From: Epiperipatus broadwayi
Taxonomy: Eukaryota > Onychophora > Udeonychophora > Euonychophora > Peripatidae
DNA: 64,000 nt
Direction of reading: 5' to 3'
Assembly: GCA_028023455.1 (NCBI GenBank)
Contig: JAQFVV010001066.1
Coordinates: 1 to 64,000 of the forward strand
Under the pieces are notes generated by a model that was not told where the DNA came from, searched no databases, and saw only the letters and a program-made list of their open reading frames with translations. Position 1 is the stretch's first letter; every line of letters begins with the position of its first letter. Below, one piece after another: positions 38,952 to 51,004 of the stretch. The translations under genes were made by a program, and so were the position numbers.

Positions 38952-38995
38952 ACCAACTGATGAGTGCTGGTTTAGCACGAAATACGAATATTGGT
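38952..38995 (+). ncRNA. Hammerhead ribozyme motif (copy 2), complete core
   Basis: CUGAUGA is at 38957-38963 and GAAA at 38979-38982. Stem II is a perfect five-pair GUGCU/AGCAC (38964-38968 with 38974-38978) with loop GGUUU. Stem III is two pairs, AU/AU (38982-38983 with 38988-38989), with loop ACGA. The cleavage triplet is AUA, ending at 38990. Stem I is ACCAA (38952-38956) with UUGGU (38991-38995), and GAGAGAU upstream can pair with AUCUUUUC downstream. All invariant residues I can check are present. A two-pair stem III is weak for a monomer; such motifs usually cleave as dimers, and the partner unit lies in inverted rather than tandem orientation. Confidence 0.87.
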
Positions 38996-39902
38996 GTTTT
39001 TTTATCTTTTCTACATGTGTTTGGTCACGTGTTTAGTTGTATGAGATAGTGTGGACAATTAAAGAGTGCTTGAAAATCTGAGTTCAAATCCCCTATACTT
39101 ACTTATTCTATCAGATAAATTATAAATTTATTATGGTCAAAACTCTCTCAGGGAAAAAAAAGTGTTTATGAGCTGAATTGGGAAAGTTCCTATTTTGTTT
39201 TCTCTTTATTTTATCTTCACTATCTCTCTCTCTTTCACACACACAAAATTAAGTCACTCATTTATCACATATAATTGATTAACTAACTAAGTTAACTATG
39301 ACTAAATATCTGAAAGAATTTTATATTTTTTGGAATCTACAAAAATTTAAATATATCTAGGTTTAAAACCTGATAAGCATGGCAAACTCATAATTAAACT
39401 GTTCCGAAGTTAAAAAATAATATTGGTTAAATTATTGTTGCAATATGTAAGAATTTTTCTAATAACATTTCAAAAACTGATGATCTCAAAATAATAAATA
39501 AATAAAATGTACAACTATATATATACACTCTAAAAAATAAAATCATAGAGTTGTGAATTCATATTTGCAAAAAGTGTGATAAATTTTGTGACATGGTTAT
39601 ATGTAAATAATAGATAATTGTAACAAAAAAAATGTCAAAAAAAAAAAAAGCTCCAGAATAAATATCAGTAAGAAAATACACTTATAACTATTTATAAAAT
39701 GCGATTATTTAAAAAACGAGATTAAGTCTGTCTCTCTAAGATATAATCTTTATTAAATAGTGATTGGAGAATTAAAAAGCGATCATTTTTCAAGTTAGTA
39801 AAACATTGCCTATATTAAAATGCAGTATATATTTTCTGTAATAATTATACAACTTTGAAAATGGGAAAAAACTAGATTTATAAATTTAAAAATTATCCCT
39901 TC

Positions 39903-40034
<132 letters not shown>

Positions 40035-40039
40035 TTATT

Positions 40040-43000
40040 TACCTCATCTATTTATTGAAACTGTAAATATTGTCTCATCTATTTACTTCACCTAGTGCTA
40101 ATGTTAGTAGCAATAATATGACTTTGAATTGAATCTAATGCATGTTAACTGACACCTCCGTCTTGCTAGAAGTGGTAATATATGTATAATTTATCATCAA
40201 TATTTATAATCAGTACTTGTAAGTTATAATATTAGACTATTTGTGTTATTATTACTAATTATGTATAAAATAAATGGGCAATAAGTGTAAACATAATCTC
40301 ATGTGTATAAAGTGTGACAAATGTTTTAAGATTTTTTTTATTAAAGTTCATTTTCTACTTAGTCAGGTTATAATATTTTATATATTATTTTAATAAATGT
40401 ACACAAATAGTCTGTAAAAACAGTCAGTTCAATATTTATAAGGCAGACTTTGTAATTTATCATACTTTATAAAGTTATTATTAAAACCTTATTAAATGCA
40501 AGTGTTACAAGCCATTGTATTGTAAATTTTTTTATTTATTGAATATAATAAATTCCTAAAAATTTTGCGAATAAAGTTCTTTTTTATTATTATATTTTAT
40601 TTAATTTTCATTACAAATCTCAATCTCAATTCAATAGGCTTTGTTTAATATGATGACTTGTGAAATTTAATTAAGATGAAAATCAGATTTGTGTTAATGC
40701 TTTCTTTAATTAGCAAATAAATTCTTAGGACATGTTCAATCTTGGCAGGAGAATTTCTATCCTGAAGCAAACTGACCAATATAAGAGGTCACTAGGTAAA
40801 CACAGACCACAGTGGGGAATCATATGTGAACACATGTATATTGAATTTGTGTAAAGCAGGGCGGAATCATATAAATAGCTAAATTTTGGCTATCAAAATC
40901 AATTAGAATCATGTTCTCAGAGTGACCCTATTTCAAGCCAGTTTATGTTTCATCCAAATAATGTCAGGTAAAAGAAGGTTGTTCAATCCCTGTACTTCAT
41001 CTCTAATATCTGATCACAATGTCAACATCTAGCCCATGGTATAAACTGCATTGAGAAAACCTGCCTTAAGGAAGCCTGTCTCCAGCTATGTTTTGAAGTA
41101 ACCCTATGTGTGTGCAAGCCTCTGATCTTTTAACAATGTTGGTTTTAAATTAATATTAATCTTTAATTAGTTTATACTCATTTATTCGCTCTAAAATATC
41201 AGTATGTAATGTCTATATAACTTTCTTTAAAAACGTCATTAACTTTATTTTTTATAAAGTTTAACAGTTTTAATCTTATTAGAACTCCATATTATTTTGA
41301 TAGGGCAATTTATTTATTCTAATGTTGATTTATACTAAGCTTCCAAGTTAAGTACAAAATTCAAAGAGCATATTACAACCCTAGTCTTTATTATTTTCCC
41401 CTATAAAGATTATTGCAGGAGATGTAGATTTTCCATTAAGCAATTAATAGATGAAGTTCATTTAGTTTTGTATGTTTATTTTGTAAATGATTTAAATGAT
41501 AGGAATAGTCTTAAAAATTTAAGTTTTCTATTATTCATTAATTAATCTTTATCTGTAATCATTTCTCAAAAGAAAATGTAATTAATTAAATTATTTAAGC
41601 TAAAATCCTTCACATTTTCCTAAACCAAATTTAGCTCTTTAAATAAAATCTATTATAGAGATTTTAAAATTAAATTTTATCAGTATTTACACTGTATATC
41701 TCATTAGCGTTTGAACTTTAGCACCTATATATTAATTATCATGCAGAATTTTGTAAAATCTCACCAGAAGTGAATTTGTTTTTTTTTTTTTATATAGGGT
41801 TTATTTTAATGTTTTGTTATATAAACATCGTTTGTTTATAAAGTTTAAGCCATGAGAGATTTTAAAGTTTGAATGTGTGGGAAAACAATCTATTCCTTTA
41901 AATTTGGTTTTAATTCTCACTTTATTTTATATTATACTTCCTTAAAATTCATTTATTGCCCTGGGTTTTGTGGATGTTCCATTACACTAGAGAGCTAACT
42001 ATTTAAATCAGGATTAATTCACATTTGTCTGCACAATATATATATGTGTGTATACGGTATTATGTACTTTTTGGTTACAATTATTTATTTGTCATTATTG
42101 TTCTTGCTTTGCTACTTAACTCTCAGGACCTGCTGATTTTTAATTATGACTAATCCAATAATTTTAGTCTTCCTTAAAAGTAGACATATTTCCTACTAGG
42201 GATTTCCCATTTTCCAGGTACTGCCATTAACATGTGCATGATGGGCACACATGGATAAACCATCCCAGCGCATCAACTTTTTGGTTGGTAGACCAGCAAG
42301 TCCTCTCATTCATTGACTTCTCCTAGCAAAGCCTCTTTGAGGATCGTAAATGATCTTATGTATTCTTTTATTGTAGTCATAACGTCCGTACCACCTTTAG
42401 AATTCTTTATTTATTCTCTATTCATGAACCTGAAATGCACTCTCTACCCTGATGGCATGTCTCTCATTAGCCAATTCAGTTAATTAATTAATCACATATA
42501 ATATAGATTATTTATGTAAGGTAAACATTGTTTTCCCACATTCATAACTTACAACTTATTTAAATGTAATAATGGTCTAACACAACTCATTCATATCCAG
42601 TTGTCTATATATGTATAGAGGAAGAAAATATATTTATTTTCTTAAATTTATAAGTTTATTGAGGATTATTGCTGATTTGTGCTTGGCAGACAGCTTAACC
42701 AATTGTTTATATTTAGTAAACAAATGTATTATATTTTTGACTGTATCAAAATTTAATTAGTGTCTTAAATGAATCGCAGTTGCTTGCTAAATTGACGTGG
42801 TAACATTTATTAATTACAATATTATCTGATTTACTTAATGAATTTTAAATTACTGTAATTGTGAGTCCAATATGTATAATCAAGTTGTGTAGACAAACAT
42901 TGATGCACTTTGTATGATGACACTTAGATGTATAATAAATATAGGTTATATTTACTTTGAAATCTCCGTTTGTCATTATTCCGAATCTCTAACATAAATC

Positions 43001-44235
43001 TCTCTTATTAATTATAAGATTTTATGGATTTAAATTCATTTCTTTTGTCATGTTGCCATGAAGTTATTATTATTGCAGTTTAAATCAATCAAATCTTCAA
43101 CTTATTTAAATTATCAATCAATGTCAGGTATACTCAACACCGTTCTGTAATTGTAATAAATTTAGATAGGTATTAATTAATGAAATGTAAATCTATTGTA
43201 TTAAGTCGCGTGTGAACCCTGAACTCTAGTTGGGTCAGAGTGAGAATGAAACTCGTTAGTATCATCAAAAACATTGTTCATGTAGTCATAGACCCTGGAG
43301 CACTAGTAAATAGGTTGATATTTTGTATTATTCCTGACATGTATTTTGCACATACTAGATAGATATATGTTTTCTTGGATTCTGGGTCTTGTTGAATGAA
43401 CACACGATTTTGACCTGTACATTACTAGTTCAAGTATTTGTTTATTTTTGCTATCTTGTTATCTTTCTATCTATATACTATGTCTGTTAGTGTATATTTC
43501 TGTCTATGTATTTGCTAATTATATGTCAACTGTAAGTCTAATTACCATCTGTTTATCCATTATTTTTTAATCCATGGTCTACATATTTATTTGTTTATCT
43601 TTTAACTTTCTAAGTGATATGCTTATCCGTCTATTTATTTTTTATCTACACACACATCTAGGATTATAATGTTAAATCTTACATTAAATTTATATATATA
43701 AAGTTTAAACATATTATGGAACCATAAGATCTTAGAAATCTAATTCAAGAATTTAAGAAATTAATAATATATATTGTGCCCTTTTCTATAGGCCAGTAAT
43801 AATCCATCTCAGTTAATTACTAAAAATTTTAAATTTAGAATATATCATTTTAATATGTTAATTATAGTTTATCAATTATAATATAAAGTACAATTTGAAG
43901 CTAAAGAAAATACGTAGTATATAAAATTATAATGAATCATTTAAAAATAGTTATGTAAAGCTTTAAAATATTGTTTCATATGGTTGTAAAAGCTGGCCAT
44001 ATTAAATAACACAACTATAAATATTAAAAGTATATTTAATAAATTCGATTTTAATAGTTTAAAACTGATAAGTTAATAAATACAGTGTTTAAATTTATAA
44101 TCATATTTAATAGTCAAAATTAATATAATATATTTTAAAAATAAACTTTATGATGGTGAGAATTGTATTTAATTTTATATTTTTTAAATTATTCTTCCAA
44201 ATTTTTATAATTATATTATTAAATATAATAAGTGT
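40040..44235. other. Unassigned DNA with two less AT-rich islands
   Basis: No protein or RNA gene recognised. The islands at about 40730-41110 and 42220-42480 have clearly more G+C than the surroundings but many stops in all frames. They may be remnants of unrecognised repeats or non-coding exons. Confidence 0.4.
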
Positions 44236-44239
44236 ATCA

Positions 44240-47200
44240 ATTTTATAAATCTAGGCAGAGAAATAGATTGAAAATCGTCTGTCAAAGTTATTAATCATGT
44301 GACTTATATACTACATACTTTCACACACATGCTTGTTTGTATTTAAAGTAACAAAGTTTAAAATATTTTAAAAGTTATATTATAGAATTGGATAGAATTA
44401 TTGCCTATCATAAAAGCAAATAATAATAAATATTAAGTTAACTATCGTATAACATGCTTAAATGATGTAATAAAGATGAATACAGTTAATAAAAAAAAAT
44501 TAAATATTTTGTTTAAATAAAACTAGATAAATGGAATATTAAGAATGGAATAAGTTATTAAAGTTATTTTAAATGTTTAAATAATTTTGATAAAGTAATA
44601 ATTGATTTAAAAGTAATATTTTAAATAATGTTTTAAGTCCATTATGTCATAATTTTTTATTTTCAAATATAATTCTGCTATAAATTGAAAATATGTAAAT
44701 TTGTTCTCAAGTTAAAGTAAGAATCAACCAATCAAATAAGGTATTCTTACAGACTATAAATACGAATTGCACGGGGGTATAAGAGGAGATTAATAATGTA
44801 TTGAAACCAGAGAAAGGTAAATTATAGCTATCAAAGAGATAGTATTTTTAAATTTTTATTTTGGTCAATTTTTTAGTACTTTCTTATAACTTTATCTGCA
44901 AAAAACTAATTGATAATTTTAAAGTATTTTGCAAAAGAGAGTTTTAAAAAAATAATATATTTAGAAACTTCGTGGAAATGATTTTCTAGTTTTTTAAAAG
45001 TTACTTGCCAGGAGAATTTTATCTGAAGTTTAACCTAAACTACGCAATAGAGATGGATATACTACGAAATAAAATATGTTTAAATTATAATACAGCTTTA
45101 TTTATGCTCAACCGGAGGATTATTCTAACTCATATAAAAATAATTCGGGCATTATGCTGGAAGCTTAAACAGAAAACTATTTGCCATCTAAAAAAATTTG
45201 TGACGCATTATTTATAAGCTTGTCCAGGAGATTTTTTTTAAAAAAAAGAATAAGATATTTATATCATATGAGTTACCATAAAATATAATGAAAGAAATAG
45301 AATGTTTAGTCCTTTTTGAAGGAAACATTTTTTTTAAATATATATTTTACAAGAATTAAAAAGAATTTATTAAGAAATAAAACCTATATAAAAAAATGAA
45401 CATATAGTAGATAAATAAAGGATGGATCCATGAAAATACAAATATTGTGTAAAAGTTTACCAGATAACTTAAGTTAAATTGAACAGAGTGATGCATCAGA
45501 GAATATTGAATAAACTTCGTGGGAATAATTCTTTAATATTACAGTTTAATAATTTTCATTCTGAACAGTAAAGACCCAGGATTATTTTCTATAAATTTTA
45601 CTAAATGGATTAATAATTATTTTTATTTTTAAACTTTAACGCGCTTGGAGGAGAACATTTTAAAACTCTAGAGAAAATAATAAACATTTTTGGATTTTAT
45701 CATGAACTATGATCAAGTGAAGACGTAATTATAGTTTTAAATTTTTATTTTACTAACTTAGTTAAATGTAAATTTTTCTATTTATAAGATTAGGAAAACA
45801 TAAAACATTAATTTGTTAATAACATAAAATTTATAATATAATTTAATAATTTAGATAAGAATATTTTTAAATAAAACATATGGATGTGTCTTTTCGTTTA
45901 TGTATTCAATGTTTTTCTATATCCAGTGGATGGAAGAAGCCTATTAAAAATGATGACCAGATAAAAAGGGTTATTTGGTAATAATAATAACTGTTAATAA
46001 TTTATAATGTATATTTTGTTTTCTTTAGATCATCTATGAATCTAAGAATGAAGTGTAAAAGTTTTAATTATATGTAACGCATTTTTATACAACATTTTAA
46101 AAAAAACATTATGAGATAGGATTGATTTGAAAATATGCATACGACGATTATTTTTTTATATATATTAGTGATATAATCCAACATAATAACAAATAATTAT
46201 GTGATTCTTTTAGAACTTTCATGTTGTAGATATTCAAATATTGTCTGATTAGATTGTATATGATTAAACATACAGAATGATGAAGTAGACAGACTTTTCT
46301 TATGGAACAGCTAGATTGTTTTAAAATTATCAGTGAATTTTATTTATTGTTTTGTAAATGCAGATAGTTATTTATCGATGTAAGATGTAGAAAAATCTTG
46401 AGAAATAATGTTGAGATAGTGGCTTGGAAGTACTATAGTTAGCAGGAAACCAAGATGAGGTATTTTTTTAAAAAAAATAGGATATGATAAGGAATAGAAA
46501 TAATATTTAGTCTTTATGTGGTTATCAGCATAGTTAACAAAGCCCTATGACTGATACACATTTTATTTGGACAGTGTTTTATATGTCTTTAAATATTTGA
46601 TGTTTTAAATAAAGCTGAAGAAGTAGCTTTAACATCATTCATGTATTAGAGGTTATTAGACAGGTAAAGGTCATACCTCTTTGCACTGTGCCATGATTTT
46701 TGAGATATATTAAGAGTGATACTCTAGCTTTCTTCCTTAATCCTATACATCTGTTTCACTATCTTTATTTCATGTAACTGCATCGTTCAGTAAGATATTT
46801 TGAAAAGAAATGATAAATAATTTAGAACTTAGGTTATGCTATCGTTTTGAATAAGATTGGTTTATTTGCTTAGAAGGAATAGAATTTTATAACTTAAATT
46901 TGAAGGTCCAATGAATCCTAAAGGAAAGGAAAGAATCATAGAATATATTTTGAATTTATTTTCGGAAATGAAATATAAATTTTTAAAATAGAGTATCTAA
47001 ACAACATATTTTCTTTAAAATGTTAATTATTTTTGAATGCTTTATTATTATTTTTTTTTAAAGAGAAAAATAAGTATTGCATATTTTTAAAATACAATAG
47101 TACAAAGTAAATTATATAAACAATATGCATAATATATTTTTGTTCATTGAATAACAGGAATATTGATTATTACACTTATATCATACTAAAGTAAGGCTAA

Positions 47201-48640
47201 ATAAGAATATATTATGATTAGTAAACATCATGTGATAAAACACTAAAATCTAGTACTGAATTTTGAATGAATATTTTATGTAACATCTTTGACTTTGCAA
47301 GATGAAATTTTTTTTAATATTTTGAGAAATCCATACTCATTATAAAGTTAATTTTGTTTTTTCTGTAGAATGTTTTCCTATGATTTTTTTTTTTAAAAAA
47401 ATAAGATAGTTTAATAATATTAAGGATGAAATATTCTGCTAATAAGTAAATATATTTATAATAAGTTAACCATAATGAGAAACCAAATGGTAACATTTTT
47501 TTTTGTCTTAAGTATAAATAAAGATATAACTAAACTATAAAATATTTTTATATAACTTAGTAGATAAAAATGTAAGATTAAAATAAGGATATCCATTGTA
47601 AATAGTGTACATAAATTGTTTATTTTAGTTGTTGTTGTTAATAAACTTTGTTAAAATTTGTTTTTCAAAATTTTTGTGTCTTGATTGTTTATTTCTCCAT
47701 TTCACTGCATGAAATCACGATATATTCATAACAATTGAAACAAATATATAATTTTGCACAAAAAGATAAATAAAGAATTATTTAAGAATTTTAAATATTT
47801 TATTGGTATTCTTTTAATTAAATAATTATAATTTTACATTGTTTTATTGGTCATAAATCAGTTATCCCAATAGTATACTGAATTATATGCTATCAGTTGC
47901 CACACATCCTTTGTCTATCAGATTATCATATGCTGCCACGTATTTATTATATTATTACATGAAGGTAAAAGATTATATAAAATTATTTTATTATTTTATT
48001 ATGGTAATAAAAATATAACGAAAAGAAAAGATATCCAGTAGTAATTAAACAATGAAGAATATTATTATTTATTATTATTAGTTTAAGTGTAGTAGATTAT
48101 GACATAAAATCCCTTCTCATATTTTACTACAGTATTTTTATATTAACTTAGAATAAACTTTATAAACCTGAGATTATTTTATTGAGCTAGATTATTAAAT
48201 AGAAGATTAAGATTTAATTATTAGTTTAGTCTTAGTGAGTAGAAGTTATTAAAGTCGTAAGAATACTATGAGTTTGTTATTTAAAATAGTAATAAGGGGG
48301 GATAGTGTTCTTATGCCATTGTGGTAGTATCCTATGGGATATTGGCTCAATGTAATCTATCTTGTCACCTGTATTTTCACTTCAAGTCTCATGAAAATAT
48401 TAAAATATTTATTTAATTTATTTTATAAACTGAACCTTATTCGTATTTTAAATTTGAGCTAGTGAAACATTTTAATTTTAATGCTGAATATTTTATTTAT
48501 TAGTTATTAACTGAGTTAGAACCCGTTTTATTTTATATCATATACTATTCTGAAGTGAGGATGCACAAGACTGGGTTAGAATATATTTCAGTTTAATGCT
48601 TACCCGTTAAAGTTTTTAATACAGGAACTTATTTGATTTG
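44240..48640 (+). repeat. Long unidentified repeat, copy B
   Basis: Colinear with copy A (27.8-33.1 kb); the landmark pairs are listed under that entry. Near its left part, 44755-44790 contains TATAAATACGAATTG and a second TATAAGAGG. A short motif CTTG(C/T)CCAGGAGA recurs at 45004 and 45220, and CTTCGTGG at 44968 and 45517. Those motifs could belong to a promoter or structured leader, which is inference. No protein frame survives. Copy B has only a vestigial TTA tract at 48058-48081. Confidence 0.58.
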
Positions 48641-51000
48641 TTAATAAATTTGTTAAATTTTTGAGTTTTATTTCTAATCTTATTCCCTTCTATACATTTT
48701 ACAAAATAAAATTTGCCGATATTTAGCTTAGAATTAATTTAATTTAACTAAAAGCATTTTTAGGATTTTTAATACACATATAAATTACATTTTACAAAAA
48801 ATAAAAAAAATAAAATAAGAAAAACAAAACAGTAGCTCATTTTTTTAAAATTCATCACTTAATTTTCTACTATTAAATCAAAAGCTATAATAAAAAGTAT
48901 TTAATAATGTGGTTATATTTGGCTTATGAACCGAATTATTGGACTCCTAAGCAAAATAATAACTTTGTAACAGGAACAGATAAATGAAACATTTTATCAA
49001 ACAGCATTAGGATTTGGATGTAGACTATGCCATTTATTGTATAGCTGAAATGGAGTAATGAAAAAAATGTTTATAATTTAGCAATTTATGTTATAAAATA
49101 TTTACATCACAGTAGTTTATTTAGAAAGCAAATCAACTCTCCATTTTAATCAGTGATTACCAGATGCATATAAAATTTCTATTACTAGTATCTGAATTCC
49201 CTTTCTCTGATCAGTTTTTGCCTTTATCAATGAGTCTAGGATTCAAAATCGGAAGAGATTCATATACATATCACTATCCCTTTTAATATACTATTTTACT
49301 TATCAAATTAAAAATTTAAAAGTTCATCTGAAGATTTTGAACCCAAGTCAATCTACATGAACAGTTATATAGATTTGAAATCAGTGAAGTAGCTACATAT
49401 TTTTGTATCTTCAGTTGTATATGAACTGTTGATATCTTATTCCCCTGACTAGAAATGTTAATACTAACAATACTAAAAATGCAGTTTAAGCAATATAAGA
49501 CAAAAGCAACTCTCCACTCTATTTTTTTAAAGGCAAAAACTAAAAATAAGTCTGATAATGAATATTGAAATATTAGAGATATGGATTTTATATGCATCTG
49601 GTAATCAAGTTTATTGATAAAGCTTACACTAGATAGCAATAATGTAGAGAGGTACTTTGTGTTATATTGTTTAAATTGGATACTTGATAGTTTTTTTTTC
49701 TCATATGTCATAGCATCAGCCGGGAAGCAAGCCCACTAACCCAGGACAACTGCTTGTAAAACAGCTGACACTGACCTCTTGACTACCAATGCTTGCCCCA
49801 AAGATTTGCTGAAGTAAAACCAACTATTCAAACATTAAGTTATATTTTGTTCTTAAAGAAAAAATAAATCCATAAGTTCACTGATTAATTCAATCCTAGT
49901 CTAAACTATTAAAATAAAAGTAAAACAATTATTTGTTGTTGTTGTTGTTATTATTATTATTATTATTATCAGAGCTGACAATAATTTTTACTATAAAGTT
50001 AAATAACAGTTTATGACTGTTTCCTTTTACACAGTTTGAAATAGGCTTTACTTTTAACATAAATATAATGACTTCTTACTATTATACATGTTAATAATAA
50101 TAAAACATTAAAAAAACAAGACAAAATATTTTAAATAATTCAATAAAGATGAGTAAAAAGTTAAAGATATTTCTTATGAAGAAATGTTAAAAAAGAGACA
50201 ATGATAGTCAATAAAGATTTTAGTATAAAAGGCAAAAATATAAGTAATAGATGAGAAAGCTTACACCTTATGTTTATAAAGTTGTCTTCAGTTTGTATAT
50301 ATAAAAGACTCAATATATATATAAATAACACTGTTGGAAAATTTAATGATAATATCAATATGTTTTTAGATATATAATGTAGACTAAAATCGTTAAGAAA
50401 TACGAAAGATAGTCAATTATAAGTACAGGGAGCTACAGACTTTCTTTACTAATATACTATTTAGAATAGTGAATTTTTTTTTTAAAATTCTTAATATTCA
50501 TTTGATAAATCTTTTGATAATTTTATTTCATTTTCGAAACTAAAGCAATTATTAATGATTTATGAATAAAAGTTTTTATCTTCCTGCAGTTATACTTAAT
50601 TAGTTTTGTTGGACTAACTTTTTTTTATCTATATTAAAAACATCATATATCTAAATGATTATGAATATATTTCAAGCTATTCTTACCAACATGGACATGC
50701 ATAACCTATTATTCATATAAATTAAAAATAAAAAGAACTACAAGAATACAACATTTAAAAAGATTTATAATTTTAAAGATATAATTATTCAAAGAAAAAA
50801 GTGTGTTTTGTTTGATAAATTTGTCAAAGAAGATGAAAAAAGCTTAATCACTGTATATATAGCCAAGTTAACACACAATTATATAAACATATATATGACC
50901 GTGGTAGGGGTTAGACAAAGGAATATATATATATATATAATCATGCCCCACCTCGCTTTGAGTAAGTCAAATTATTAACATATAGGTAAGTATAAAAGAA
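48640..51000. other. Unassigned AT-rich DNA
   Basis: Holds the fold-back at 49.14-49.62 kb, a GTT/ATT microsatellite at 49933-49969, and a less AT-rich stretch at 49715-49800 (CAGCCGGGAAGCAAGCCCAC) that may be a SINE piece but shows no convincing A and B boxes. Confidence 0.4.
49137..49618. repeat. Diverged fold-back element
   Basis: A perfect 23-base inverted match, TGATTACCAGATGCATATAAAAT at 49154 versus its complement at 49585-49607, lies within weaker arms of about 80 bases (AGTTTTTGCCTTTA also pairs). The interior is about 310 bases. It is older than the other fold-backs by its divergence. Confidence 0.7.
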
Positions 51001-51004
51001 TAAC

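Larger units (their letters stand above)
38511..39105. repeat. Large fold-back: inverted dimer of a hammerhead/tRNA-like unit
   Basis: Arms 38511-38779 and 38832-39105 (about 270 bases) are reverse complements with scattered mismatches around a ~50-base spacer. Shared blocks include TTTGAACTCAGATTTT, TGTAGAAAAGATAAA, GCTAAACCAGCACTCA, ATCTTCATACTTTAATGG and CTTCAATCTACTCCAAC. Each arm carries one hammerhead motif and, at the outer end, a tRNA-like B box GAGTTCAAATCCCC (39080-39093 on plus; mirrored near 38524). It lies about 85 bases right of the composite LINE element. Head-to-head inverted dimers of this size are unstable in cloning but assemble normally here. Confidence 0.92.

Noticed and set aside
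39474-39500. CTGATGATCTC as a hammerhead start
   Set aside because: No GAAA box or pairing stems at the required spacing.
49316-49711. 131-residue minus-strand frame
   Set aside because: It overlaps a fold-back arm and has no recognisable motif; probably chance.
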